From the NCBI RefSeq assembly GCF_958979055.1, contig NC_084886.1, positions 5,909,001 through 5,973,000 of the forward strand: a DNA stretch of 64,000 nt, written 5' to 3'. Numbering within the stretch: position 1 is the stretch's first letter; every line of letters begins with the position of its first letter. This DNA comes from Alnus glutinosa (lineage: Eukaryota > Streptophyta > Magnoliopsida > Fagales > Betulaceae). The notes below the pieces were generated by a model. The model saw only the letters and a list, made by a program, of their open reading frames with translations, had not been told where the DNA came from and made no database searches. The position numbers were made by a program, and so were the translations under genes. Shown here one piece after another: positions 35,700-48,672 of the stretch.

Positions 35700-37340
35700 A
35701 TTAAATTAAATTGATGGGGATGCTGTAATGGATATTTCTTTTTGGTGATTGAAAGGGAAAACCAAATGGGTCTTGCTTTCTTTTTAATTTTTCTTTCCCT
35801 TTTTCTTTTTTCATTTTCTTTCCTTAGAAGAGTGTGGTGCGATTGGCAGATTCTTTTTGTTCTTAGTAGGGATAGGGGAATCAAAGAATCTCACCTTAGA
35901 TTTTAGGACCCAAACTTACTCATATTTTTCTTTAAAAGAAGTACTCTAGCAAAAGAGAATCAAATCATCTATCTTATTGAATTTGAAGGTGCTGTTCCTA
36001 CGTAATCGTACCCACAAATTTCTCTTTTCTGAAAATTGAAGGCAATAAGATTTGCATGATTATCCAAATACAGGGGAATCTCAGGCCCCAAGTCTTAAGG
36101 CATTAATACCCCCAAGGGGTACCATCAATCAACGTGCCCTGCCTTACAGGTATCTGAACATCCCATATTACTTAAAAACGGAAAAATAATAATAATATAA
36201 TAATAATAAAATACAAGTTCTATATCCTTTCAAAGCTGACTGAACTTGCATGTTTCACTTGCAAGCTACAGCTTCATTCAATTATAAAGAGAATTGGAGA
36301 TGCTTCTCAAGATGTGATAAAGTTCAAATAACATTTCCTGTTGGTTGTTAAATCATCATTTATCTTAAAAGTTTAAGCTTATAGGAAGGGATAAATTTAA
36401 TCATTTAATCAATATTTTGACACTCTTCTTTATAGAAACATAATTTAAACTCAATACCTCTGCTCTGATACTATGTTAAGTCACCACTTATCTTAAAAGC
36501 TTAAATTCATATGAAATAGTAAATTTAATTATTTAATCAATATTTTAACCAATGATTGCAATATGAAACAAAAAAATCAGCTGAGAGATTTTACCGAGCA
36601 CCACATGGTAGTGGTGATACAATCACACAAAGAAACAAATAGCGCTAGAATCTCTTTCTCTAATCCGGAGAAACACAAATTTACAATGAAATTAAACAAA
36701 AGAAAAAGAAAAAGAAAAAAAAAAGGTTCACATAATTTAGGGCTGCACACTTTTCTTGCAAATATGAAAGCAATCAAGAGCACTCACTCTGCATAAAAGT
36801 CCCATAAAGAAATATATTCCAAAGGGAGTGTTAGCTTTAATTCTGTAATCCATACCCAAGCTGAACTGAAGAAAAGAAATTTTCACCCAGAAAAGAAAAG
36901 AAGAAAAGAAAAAGGGAGGCCACAATGGCCAACAACAAATCGTAAAAGTCAATTGTATTAGATAGATCTTCAGATTTCTCGGGTTGCGGTCAAGCGTTTG
37001 ATCACTGGAATCAAAATCCAATGATTGATCTTCAAGTATTGCCATCTCAGTGCCAAACATTCAGTTGGTCTGCTGCATTGATAAATAAATTCCCAGGATT
37101 CAAAGGTGGGAAATTTTAGATACCAAAGTGTTATTTTAGCCGGGCAACCAGAAGAGAGAGACACTCTTTTAATCAGTGAACAAACTGAAGGACATGTACA
37201 AGGGTGTCTTTAAGCATTTGAATATGTAATTACAGAAAGATACCCATCCATGGACTGGTCAGATGTTAGTATACTGTTAAGACACAGAGCAGTCAGCATA
37301 GACTGAAAAAGTCCATGATCAAAACTCTTACCATCACCAT
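35700..37340. other. Spacer, no gene recognised
   Basis: AT-rich, with a near-duplicate of TCATTTATCTTAAAAGTTTAAGC (36354) and TCACTTATCTTAAAAGC (36482), probably part of a decayed repeat. The open frames here have no domain and run through low-complexity DNA. Confidence 0.4.
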
Positions 37341-40300
37341 TTACTCTGGTAAAATTTTTGTTATTGAAGGATCATTATATGAGGAAACAAGTGGTGGGTC
37401 CAGTTTCACATCAATAGGGGGCTCTTCCTGAGCAAGCATCTACTTCTTCTGTCCTGAACTGTTAGTCCTTAGTGGCAAGCTCATAGTTCGCATTCAAAGA
37501 AAGGAATATTAATTATTGACAAGTTTTAATGGTATGTGGCCCGAATGTTTGAAAAACAAGAAAAGAAGGGAGAGTTATTGAAGTACCTTTCTCTTTAGCC
37601 AGCTGCTGTACTTGAAGCTACTTTCTCACTTTAATATATTCCATAACAGGTAAAGGAGATTCTGGGATGATGCCAAACGGCCCCTGGTATTCTTAGGTCA
37701 GTAGGAGAAGGTCCGGTGAATCAAAAGTCATTTAAACAAAGGTGCCTCATCAATAATTATTCTTTAAGGGACCCATTAGATGAGATCTCACAAATCCAAA
37801 GCAAGGAAAGAAGATGAGAAGAATATGGCCTCAGGAATCAGGAAAAGAGAAACAAAAGGAACTTGTCACCATCTCACCAAAGAATAATTTCAATAAATAG
37901 ATGAAATTTTATGTCAAGCACTTCCACAGAAATGACGGGAGCATTATGTCACTAATCAATTTTTTTATTTCTCTATATTATCAAATTGATCTTAGGCTTT
38001 AAGAAAGGAAAGAATAAGCATGGTTGTATCAACAGACAATTAAAAAAATATATTTGCAAATCAATATCTACAGTGGCAGTAGAGCATAGAAAGCAGAAAC
38101 AAAATAAATGCTCACATGGTCACAAGTGTAACCGATACAGGTATATACACAACTAGACTCATGTCCCCTCAACCTGGGTTGTGCCATCACTGGCGTTGGT
38201 TCCATGCTGAAGTCATATCGTGGTCACACTTCAATCAACGGTTAGAATCTCTTTTGGAGTTTTTTCATTTTTTTTTTTATTATTATTATTATAATAATAT
38301 GGGTTGGGGGTGGCTTTAGTCTATAGGAAATTTCTTTCAAGTGAAAGAAAAACATAAGAAAAAAGAAAGGAGAGGATATAAGAAAAATCGTAATAGAAAC
38401 AACATGTAGACTCCTTTACGTACGTATGAAAAAGAGTTTCATTATTAAATGCAACGAGAACATAAAAGTAAAGCTGTTTTATATGCAATAATACTGAACA
38501 AAATATGTTCTTCAATCTTTTGAGAACCTCTGCTAAATCATCTCCCTTGAGAAACATAGGCACGTACAATCATAATCTAGCTTCAACAGAAATGGCCCAT
38601 TAATCACCAAAATTATATATTTAAATTGTAAACCATTTAATATCCTGAGCATACACGAAAATCAGATTTGCTAAATGATCCAGACCTTCAAACCAAGAGC
38701 CAAATGTATTGCAAGTTGGTGAAAGAATAAGTCAACAGTTACAAAAGTTTGAGAAATCAGTGCTCAAAACTACCAAAATTAAACTCTCTGATAGTCTGAC
38801 TTTTCACCAATACCTACAACCATACAATGGTTAAGTGATGATTCAACGTTTAGGTTTCATCTATCCCTTATCACACTTAAGCTGTATACAAGAATCCAAG
38901 ATATCACATGCTTGTGTGTGATAGAGATGATTGATAACTCCACCAAGGCAGTAAAAGTTATTTGCCTCATTAAGTGATGTCTCATTTCTAGAATCTTATG
39001 AAACACAACATCTTTGTCCAAGACCCCACAACTTGATTGATGGAGACAAAATAGAATCATGCAGAAATATTCCCTCGAATAATTCAGGCAAGACTAACTC
39101 ATTTCTGATAAAATGGTACATCCAAATCCATAGTACCTCTTGCTTGACATGACTCAACCCAAAAGAAAGCATGGCTCAGTTGCATGAAGAGGGACCGCTG
39201 CCTGAGAATAGAAGCAACATCAATGTGAAGAGGCCTCAAGTCAATTTGGAAAACTTACTGCCTATATAAGTCTTATAACTCCTAATCACCATACTTCAAA
39301 TTTAAAAGTTATAAATGCCGTAAACAGTTTTGACCGACAAAACTCTAGTTGTTCTTACTTTTTCTTTCTAAAGTTGATATCAGGTCATGAAAGAGGTCTA
39401 AAATGTACCATGAACTCTTTCTAGCAGGTCAATATTTGGACCCTTCTTGTTTTCCTTCATTTGATTTTCTCTCCTTACGGTGAACCTTTGTTGTAAATTT
39501 CATATTCATTACTTTCTTTTTGAAAAAAAAGGAAGTAATTGAAAGAAAAAAAAGCTTCTCCATAAGGTGGCAGGATACACATTTTAATTGCTCTGGAGCT
39601 TCTTTCTTCTTCTTCTTCTTCTTCTTCTTCTTTTATTTATTTATTTTTTTTATTATTTTTTTTATAGTAAGGAACAAGATCTCCCCCTTGTTGAAATTGT
39701 AGTTTCCTACATATATAATCCAATAGTTTGTATCTGGAAAAGGTATGAGGACAATTCCTGAAACAGTAATGCTCTATTTGGTATAGAGAAGAAAGGGAGG
39801 GGGGGGGGAATATTAAATTTGAATTTCTTTAGGTACTTGGTTTGGAACGGTTCTTACAAGAGTCCTGGCTTACTTTTGTCTTCTTCATATCCTAAGCATC
39901 TAAAAGGAAAATAGCATCTAATTTACAATTAATCTCATAAAAGAACAAAAAAAAAAAAAATACATATTAGAGTCCACAACACATAAGAAGATAACATAGC
40001 AATAGCCTTCTTGACCACATTCTCAAAAGTAAAGCAACCTAGATATCAACTCTCAAACATCAGAATATTAAGTCAGCTAAATTATGCCCCTTCCAATCTA
40101 CAAGCTAATCTTTGCCAATGAGAATCCCGGTGCATAGACGATATCCAAGAACCTAGGTTTCCTAAGGCAAGGATCAACCAAGCCAATTCTTGGACCTCCA
40201 CAGGCCTTCCTCCACTTTTCTTAAATTTATTGGATGGTTTAAAGTTTAGATTCTATTTTCTGATTTTTGCTTGATCTGTTGGGATTCCTCTTGTAGAGGC

Positions 40301-42602
40301 CCCACGTGCTTCTCTTTACACCCCTTTTCTCTTCTTATTGAACCTTATTTGTTTTAGGGGGGATAGAGACAGAGAGTTGTTAAACTTCCATAAGCAAGGG
40401 CATAGCTAGGCAATTCCTGAACATCTCCTAGATAACAGAAGGTATACTTACTGACTTGTACACTTTTATGGTTTGAACCAAAGTACAAGAGACATGTTTA
40501 ATTTACTTAGACCATTTACCTAAGCTCAACATCCTAAACCCTAATCCCGGCCCTAGATGTTCAGCTAGGCAATGGGATAACCCACCCACTAACTAGATGA
40601 AACTCTCACTGCATTAATCTTTGCCTTTCTAAACTTATATAGGAACTTTTAGACTTAAATGCATCTGATATAATTGAAATAAACAAATAAATACAAGATT
40701 TCTCATCAAACATCATATGCATCATGAGAAATTCACACAGAGTGATATGGAATCTTATGCACAGCTACTCCATTAGCACAGAGAGTACAAGCAGGAACTG
40801 TGTTAGTAAACAGACAAGTGGAGATTCATATTGAACTCAAGCTGTCTCTAGGATTCCTAAAGTGAACCATACTAGAGAATGTCTCATAATCCAGAATAGT
40901 GACGGTTGATTAATTTTTCTCTTTCTTTTTTTCAGGGTTTAGGATAGTTGATTAAGTTTAAAAACAAATGAAGTTGAACTTTTGCCTAATTGGGGCACCA
41001 AATAAGTCTAGTGCTTATTTGAACTGGAAACAAGGGTTATCATGAATCTGTGGCATGATTCATGCTTCATAGGTGGACCAGAATACTTTCATCCATTTTC
41101 TTGGTGACTTAATGCAACCTCAAAAGCAAATGACTACAGAACAAGTTCCGGTTTTGTATAAAAATATAAAGCACTATCCCCTCAACTTTTCATCAAAAAA
41201 TTCATGTATGACATATATTTCTGCTGATTCACATGCCATTAGACCAACATTGAGAACAGAACTAAGAATCTACTGCGCATTGATGTTCAGAACTAAAACC
41301 TGGTAAAGAGGATCATATAGTTAAATTTTAATAAATAAATAAAAGTAATCTAAACTTGACTTCAGTGAAGCATACAAACTTTTTATTGAACGTCAATATT
41401 TCCTAAAAGCTACTTATTGTTCACATCTATGCATAGATAAAAACAATGTAGCTATGACAAGATTGACATTATATGGAATTTCTTCCGTACCCAGCTCTAA
41501 TCATGCTAATGCTTCTTCTGGAGGTTCTTAAGCTTCTTCAGCCCAAAAAGTATTTTAACCAACAAAACACCCACATTTCACACAAAATGAGCTATGCCAT
41601 TAGGAGGTATAATCTTTCAATTCTCAATTCCCAATTCCTTCTGCAGTTTTAACCGAATCCCCCAAAAAAAGATCCATTCTCTCATCAACAGCCAAAAACG
41701 AAAAACGGAGGTTCTCAACACAATAGAAATTACCACATTCCAACGAACATACCTTGAAACTTCCAAATAGCTAATAACACCAACAAACTCCAACAGACAT
41801 ATGATATACAACTCCAGCTTTTATGACCATGACGCAAAACACTAAAGTACAAACAATTGCAATCAAGATCACTATGCCAACCCTACAACATTGTCAGAAA
41901 GTTTGAACCTTTGTTCCCTTCTTAATGAGAAAAAATGCCTTGATCATCTGGGTAAAAGATAATTTTTGTAAGAAGTGAGTAAATGGGCCATTAGAATTCA
42001 TTGATGCGGCTCCAAGCGCTGAATGATTGGTTAAAAGGACCTGGAAATGGAGATTAAGCTATCTTTGGCGAAAATAGACAGAAACCCAGATGAAAAAAAA
42101 CTGGATTTCGATAGAAACCCAACATGTAAGTCGATGAAACATCATAGCTGACCAATTTAGAATAGACAGTCAGATTGAAAACGTTATCAATAAGGAAATG
42201 GAAGCAATGGTAATGGTTGAGTTAGCATGAAAATTAAAGCTTTCAAATAGCAGCGCATTCAGTTTGGTCGGGCTGGGCCAGCTGGCTAATTGGCTATAGC
42301 CTATAGCCAGTTGAGTGACATCAGACTAAATGTTCTAATCCTCTTCTCTGTTAATTTTTTTTATTTATTTATTTTGGTCAGAATATACAATCAAAGAGAA
42401 AACTGAAACAAGGGAAGAATAAGCACATAAGCTAGCTAACATCGACAAGAAGAGGGGGGGATAAGTTATGGTTGACCTTAGCAGCAACCCAAAATGCCCG
42501 TGGAGATTCTTCACTTGCTTCATCGTGCGTTTCATCATTTCCCGCTCTGCGCCGTGGCTTGCTGCTTTTGTAGTTCTCAGGCGTAAACGGATCCTTTTCT
42601 GA
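37341..42602 (-). CDS. Possible unidentified spliced gene, incomplete model
   Basis: Three short segments on the - strand look like exons. The most 5' one, 42602-42482, is preceded by a good acceptor (CTTTTTCAG) and followed by AAG|GTCAACC; it reads KDPFTPENYKSSKPRRRAGN...SPRAFWVAAK. Two more fit together in phase: 37683-37630 (GPFGIIPESPLPVMEYIK, between ACCAG and GTGAG) and 37427-37341 (EEPPIDVKLDPPLVSSYND..., ending in TAA), separated by a 202 bp intron. A fourth possible exon lies at about 39140-39255 (PLHIDVASILRQRSLFM...). I found no start codon and cannot connect the pieces, and I recognise no family. A TATA-like string on the - strand near 42695-42705 could be its promoter. It may be a small conserved gene, a non-coding RNA, or chance. 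Confidence 0.3.
39605..39665. repeat. (CTT)n and T-rich low-complexity tract
   Basis: About nine CTT units followed by TTTA/TTTT-rich sequence. Confidence 0.8.
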
Positions 42603-42699
42603 AAAAGTAGTAGCAGCAGCGACGTTTCGGGTTTGTTAAGCCCGCTCAAACGCTGTAACAAACTCTTTACGAAATGCTTCTATTGAAACGAAGATTTAT

Positions 42700-43808
42700 A
42701 CTTTGGCAACGCCAACTTTATCGTCGCTATATATATCTCAATAGAATTTCAAAAATCCTATTTGAAAGGTTTTATTCTACATTAATTGGTTATCTACTTA
42801 AGGCCATTGTTAAAAAAATATATATTTATTTTTTAAAAATAGAAATAATAAATCCAAAAATTTGATTGGTTATAAGATTTCTTGAAGACTTCCTAAAAAA
42901 TTAATAAATTGTCTTATTGAATCTGATAAAGTGAGTTTAGTAAAAAAAATAAAAAATAAGAAAGTTTAACTCGTATATTTCTATTAAAGCTATTAAAAAT
43001 GAAAAAAAAAAATACTATCAAATAAAAGTTATGTGTTAACAAAATTGTATTAGCTATAAATAAGTAATTGATTAAAGGACAAATTTGATCAATGAAAAGA
43101 AAAAGGGTTTAATTAAGAAATGGGGTGGAGGAAGAGAGGTGATAAACGTGTACGAATACTTCATTAACTAAAAGCTTATTGGCAAGTTGTTAGGATAAGA
43201 ACTTTTGTTGTGGATCAAATTAAAAAACTTTGTCAAGAATCTTAATTAAGTCTCCGTTTGTTTCCACGTATAATGTTTTTTGTAGGAAAATAATTTTAGT
43301 GAAATAATTTTTCGAAAAAATGATTTCAACTAAAAATATTTTTCAACGTTTGATTCGGAGGAAAAATCAACAATGGCAACGCGTAGGTGGCAACAACAGT
43401 ACAAAATGAATTGTGAGAAAGAGTGCGTGCGAGAATGAGGTTGAGTACTGTGGGTCGAGAAGGATAAGTTCAAACTCGAAAAATAGTTTAGAGAAACCAT
43501 TTAACGCAACTTAAAAATGAGGTTTTTCTTGTTAACCGAAATTAATTTTTATTTTGACTAAGATTTTCAATCGTATTAAACACCAAAAAATAGAGAAAAC
43601 ATTTTTTATTTTTACATTGAAACAATCGAAGCCAAAGGTTAGATTAAATTTTTTATGAGGTAAATTTAAATTTGACAATTTCATTCACTGATTTATGACC
43701 TTCTACGAAACTATAGATTGCGTCATTACTTTTTGTTTAACATTTATCAATATGTTCATATGTCCTTTTTATTTTGTTTTAATCATTTGGCGACTATGAT
43801 GATAATTT
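42700..43808. other. AT-rich spacer with a degenerate MITE
   Basis: At about 43250-43625 the left side (CCGTTTGTTTCCACGTATAA) and the reverse complement of the right side (CGATTGTTTCAATGTAAAAA, then ATGTTTTCTC) are related, suggesting an old MITE of the 'cgtttgtttcca' kind. No gene seen. Confidence 0.35.
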
Positions 43809-45989
43809 AAAGAGTATTGCTACAATATGCATAACAATCTACTATCGATGGATAAGGGAAAGCCGCAGAACTCTCTCCCTCTCTTCTAGAGCCCTCCCAT
43901 GTGAGTATGGTTTTCACCGGAAGGGGTGGCTTTCACGCCGCCCCTTTCCGGTGGTGATTTTCCTCTGGCTTCTCGTGAGTTAGGGTGTTTTTTGTTTCCC
44001 CTAAGTTGGTTCAGTGAGGTTAGTTTTTCTCTCAACCTCTGGGGTTGTGGAGCTTTTGTTCCCCCCAGCTAAATCCGGTGGAGGTTGATCTTCCCCTAGC
44101 CTTTTTGGGCTATTGTGACTTATAGGGCTGAGCATGGGGCGCGGGGGGGGGGGGGCGGGGATGGGGTTTTTTTGCCCCCGCACCCCGCATATTGCCCCCT
44201 GCACCCGCACGGGGCTGGTGGGGATGGGGTGGGGTTGAGGGGCGGGAATCCCTGCGGGTATGCGGGGATCCCCGCGGGTTATGATGGGTTATTGTCCAAC
44301 ATGAAGTTTTGTTTATTCGAAAGGGATTTTCTTGCGATACCAAGAACAGCAGGAACCCTGGATATCGACGACTCATGCAAACCCACATTCAAATAACTAA
44401 AATAGCTTAAACTTGAAAGAATGGGCATAAAGCCAAAGTTAGAAATTTTGAGCAATCAGATATTCAGATCTCACAACAAGTCAGCAATGCATAGTAAGTC
44501 AAACCCAGAAAATACATGCCGAGTGCCGACTAGTCGACTACAGGGGCCTTCCTTCCCCTTCCTCTGCTGCGGCCTGCGGCGCCTGCCGATGTGTGACGTG
44601 TGTCCGTGCGTGCGGGGAGGGCCGGTGACTGGCGACGACTAGCGAGGTGGCTAGTGGCACGGCTGTGGCGCTCAGGGCAGGGCTGGTGAGTGCACTGAGT
44701 GGTGGCTGGTGATGCGGGCTGGCTAGTGGCACTGTGGCAGGGCTGCTGCGGCGCTTAGGGATGAGGTGCTCAGGGATGCGGTGCTCACTGCTCAGGGCTG
44801 CAGCCCTCAACGGCTCAAGGACTTACAAACCTAAAGAAGATAAGTGTAGGGTTAGGTTAGAATTTAGAAACACTGCCTGCTGCAGTGCTGCTTGTGTTTT
44901 TTATGTTTTTCGGACCCCCCCCCCCCCCCTTTTTTTTTCTTTTTCTTTTTTTTTTTAAAAAAAAACCTGCAGGGCGGGGGCGGGGCGGGGCGGGGACCCG
45001 CAAAAATTCAAGGGTCTCCCCCGCAACCCGCCCCGCACCGCGCGGGGGGGCTAAAAAAAACCCCTAAACCCGCACCATGGGTGCGGGTTTTGGGCTCTAC
45101 GGGGCGGGTTGGGGCGGTTTCTACGGGGCGGGGCGGGTTTTGCGAGGATTTGCTCACTCCTAGTGGCTTGTATATTTGTTTTTCTTTTTCTTTTCTTTTC
45201 TTTTCTTTCTTTCTTTCTTTTTTTTTCTTTTTTTCTTTTTTTTTTTTTTCTCGTTTTGGTAGGATTGTTCATCTCAAGATGTCTTATTTGGAGGAGTGGC
45301 CGAGCTAACGTGTCGTCGGCGATATGATTTTTGGCCCCTTTTTTCACCTTTTTCTTTGATTTTGGAAGCCAGATTTACACTTGCTCGCCGACTTCTAACT
45401 GACACACGCCACCCAGCCGCGTTCTCCGCTGTCTTCCGCCCCTGCCGCCGCAAGATCCGGTCGTGTCGGTCGACGGAGATCGGCGCGTGTTGCCCACGCG
45501 CTTGGGAGCTCTCTGCTGTTTGGTGCGCGTGTGGGCCACGCTTTGCCTTTTTCAGGCCGGGCTCGGTGGCAACCGGTTATACGGCGTCGGACCTCCGTCT
45601 AGGTGGCACCAGTGTCGGCGCGTGTCCTTCACGTGTCGCTGTCCGGCATCTTGGCCCTCTCCTCCACTGCCAGCAGCTTGTTTTGGGTGGTTTTTGTTTA
45701 AGTGTTCTTATGTTTTTCTCTTGTTTCTCCGATCACAGTCTGCTTGTGTTTGGATCAAATTTTATAGGAATATTTGTTGGCTAATTGCTAGATCAGGTCT
45801 CTTTTCTTTAGAGAGTGAACATTAATGTAAGAGAAGCTCAAATGTCATTCTTGTAAAATTTGTATTTCTGCTTAGAGAATGGGGGGTCTTATCCCTTATT
45901 TTCAACTTGTAAACCTCTGGGCTTTTTGCAATATCAATGATAGAATACAATTTCTGTTCAAGAAAAAAAGAAAAAAGAGTATTGCTACA
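43809..45989 (+). mobile_element. Retroposon-like insertion with 16 bp target-site duplication
   Basis: An identical 16 bp string, AAAGAGTATTGCTACA, stands at 43809-43824 and again at 45974-45989. Between them lies a GC-rich insertion whose right end is AT-rich and finishes in an A-rich tail (TTCAAGAAAAAAAGAAAAA), as in LINE-mobilised retroposons. The left end has a CT-rich leader and the partly mirrored GTTTTCACCGGAAGGGGTGG / CCCCTTTCCGGTGG. No transposase, reverse transcriptase or other domain was found, so it is non-autonomous or heavily deleted. The 3' half has a perfect hairpin GCGCGTG (45483-45489) / CACGCGC (45495-45501). Without the nested hAT-like element it would be about 1.1 kb. 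Confidence 0.7.
44123..45162. mobile_element. hAT-like non-autonomous element nested in the retroposon
   Basis: The ends are TAGGGCTGAGCA (44123-44134) and TGCTCACTCCTA (45151-45162), inverted repeats matching at 10 of 12 positions and of hAT style. The flanks GTGACTTA (44115-44122) and GTGGCTTG (45163-45170) form an imperfect 8 bp target duplication, also a hAT hallmark. The sub-terminal parts are extremely GC-rich (GCGGGG-type repeats, often followed by GTTTTGG), while the middle at 44280-44520 is ordinary sequence. Several open frames on both strands here are by-products of the GC repeats; no transposase is seen. Confidence 0.75.
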
Positions 45990-46199
45990 GCTTTTACTAT
46001 AAGTTTTCTTACAAATTGACGTAATAATTCATAATTGGTGAAATATTTAAGTAAAAAATATGAATTGTTAATTTAATTAATCATTTCACTAATTTGGACT
46101 GCGCTCAATACAGTAGAAAATGGAATTATCTGTTCGTATAAAACGACCAAATGTTATGCAAAATATTTTTCATGGAATTCATTTCTTAATAGAATTAAG

Positions 46200-46995
46200 G
46201 TTAATTATCTTTTTTCCATGAACTACAATTCATTTACAACTTGCCCCCATGAACCGGCATGACATGTGTCACACTCAGTTGTATTTAACTATCATTCGTT
46301 AGCAAAAACTCCCTATCTGTTACTCAGAATTGTGAAAAAAAAAAAAAACAACATACACACAAAAAATGATGAAAATACCCAAGTTTATATCAAAACTAAA
46401 TTTATATAAATACCCTTAAAATATAAATTTAAAAAAGGCACAACAAAAAAATACTATGGGTGGGGCAAACTACCACCAACCCCAAGAGGTGGTGGTTGGA
46501 CCACGGTGGTTCGAGGTGGCCGATTTATCTCCCGGGGGGTGGTTGAGCCACCTACAAACACCATTTGATTTAAGGGTGGCCAATCCACCTCCAAACGCTT
46601 GTTTGAGGTTGCTAAGGTGGCCGAGCCACCCTAAGCAAGTCATTTGATTCAAGTGTGGCCAAGCCACTTCCAAAAAAATGCTTGGGGGTGGCTCGGCCAC
46701 CCTCGAAACTTATAGGCCACTTCCAAACACTTGGGGGTGGTTCAGCGACCATCATATTTTTTTTTTAACAAAAAAAAAAGTGAGTTTTTATTTTTATTTT
46801 TTTATTTTTAATATTTAATTTTTGTATTTTCTTACTTAAGGGTATTTTCATCATTTAATGTCTATAAATGCATATTTCATCTGATTTAACGAAATTTCCT
46901 AATAGCGATGCTTTTTATTTTTTATTTTGTTATGTAACAAAATGGTAATTCAATGTGGCGAAGTGTAACAAGTATCAATTCATAGAAGCAACTTA
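46200..46995. mobile_element. Long-TIR MITE with GGCCACCC-rich core
   Basis: The left arm contains GATGAAAATACCCAAG and the right arm contains its inverse, CTTAAGGGTATTTTCATC; further out, CATGAACTACAATTCATTTA pairs with a related inverse near 46965. The core (46455-46750) repeats GGTGGCCGAGCCACC-like blocks, about ten GGTGG/CCACC pairs. This core style matches the element at 1753-2526, though the arms differ. Non-coding; exact ends uncertain. Confidence 0.6.
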
Positions 46996-48600
46996 TATAT
47001 ATATATATAAATAAGTGTTCATATGCAGATCGACGGGGTAATTAACACGTTCTAGAACTAACTTACATGAACTTTTCTCTTCGAATCTTGATAATTTTAC
47101 AGTACTTTTTCTTCCACATGCAGCCTCCTCCCAATGGTAATTAGGTAGGGTTAAACTACCCGTGTTTTATGTTTTAGTGTTTAATGACTCATTTCTTGTA
47201 TTTCTCGCACTATAATTTTATGGTTGGGTCTGTTGTTAGGGATTCTACTTCTTTTTCAGTATTTTAATCCATGTAACCCTTTTCTTCTTTAATTTGCTAT
47301 GAAGAAAAGAAAAAAAAGCTATCTTCCTGTACCTTAATTATTAGAGACAATGGAGATGAGATTCTTTATTGGCATATATGCTCCATCATTTGCCAATTAG
47401 AAAGAAACATTAAGGATAGAGAGGTAGTGACTAACACCTAATTAGACCCACTTCCTCCACTAATTAATATCTCTATTTCTACGCTTTCGATCTTTCTCAA
47501 GATTCACCTAAAATTGTTTTTTAACATGCACCTCAAGATAAAATTTAGCACTTTGAAACTTGGAAGCCAAGCCATTTAAGGAAAACAATTCATTTAGAAA
47601 CATAAAGAAGATTTTGAGCATGCCTAAAAGTTGCTCTCTCATCCACCTTTTTCAAAGAGTACTTTGTCTACTGTCTAGTGCCTTGCCCACCACCCTACCA
47701 CCCACGCCACATACATTCATAACTTCTTATTTTCAATTCTAGAAATCCAATGAAAATGACCATATATATATATATATATATTTTTTTTTATTGGTTTGAG
47801 ATGGGTTTTTATACACCCGACAAAAAATCCGTTAAGATTTTAAATAGAAGACGAAAGTATCAAATTGATGAACTTAAAAAAGTATAGTATTAATTAGTTT
47901 TGTTACTTTTTAAAACCCAAGTACCTTTTTAATGAAGACCGAAGAGGCCAGGGAATCACCCATAACAATTAACAACTATCCATTTAACCCTTAATTAACT
48001 TATTAAATATATTATTTCCTATAAATAATGACGCAAAAACTAATGCGTCCACGCAGATCACCTCTATGCCATTATTTTGATAATGGATTGATCAGTATTC
48101 GAATTCCTGCTTAAAAAGTACTTTTAATTGATTGATAAATAATATTCGAATTAATTCCAGCTCGTCAAACACTTGTCTAACAATGACAAATGCATAAATT
48201 CCGAAGACAATAAGATCAGCTTTGCCTTTACCTTTATATATACCTGCAGATCATTGATCCTCTCTTTTTTTTCTTTTTCTTTTTTTGTTTTAATGCTGAG
48301 TTTGATCAGGATAATGAAACAGTTCTTGTGGCAACCTGATGCGTTTCAATGGTTATTTGCTATCAAACCCTCTTCAAAAGTATTCCCATCTTCGTGGAAG
48401 AACTAATCCTAGCTTGTTTTTTGGGAAAATTAAACATCAAGAAAAGGATTTCTTGCTTAATTTTGAACCAAGAAATTGTGTTGTGGTCTGATGCACGAGC
48501 ATAAGAAGAACCATTAATTTCCCCATACAAATATCACCAGTAGTACTCCTTCTACATATATATCTTTAGTACAACATATTGGATAAAATTTTAGTCAATC
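46996..48600. other. Spacer, no gene recognised
   Basis: AT-rich DNA with short (AT)n runs (46990-47005 and 47760-47782). Open frames are short and have no domain. Confidence 0.4.
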
Positions 48601-48672
48601 CAAGATTAGAAAGTAGAGTCGTTAACTGCATGTTCCCCATACACAAAGAACGTACAACTAAACAAATTATTT

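Noticed and set aside
39169-39262. Plus-strand frame MAQLHEEGPLPENRSN...
   Set aside because: Short and open on both strands here; no splice or domain support to prefer it.
42365-42661. 98-residue open frame MLQRLSGLNK...
   Set aside because: The alternative frame of the same DNA has splice borders and a more protein-like composition, so this frame is probably a shadow.
44001-45347. Cluster of Pro/Gly/Arg-rich open frames
   Set aside because: They come from GC-rich repeats of the hAT-like element and adjoining T-rich tract, and are open in several frames at once.
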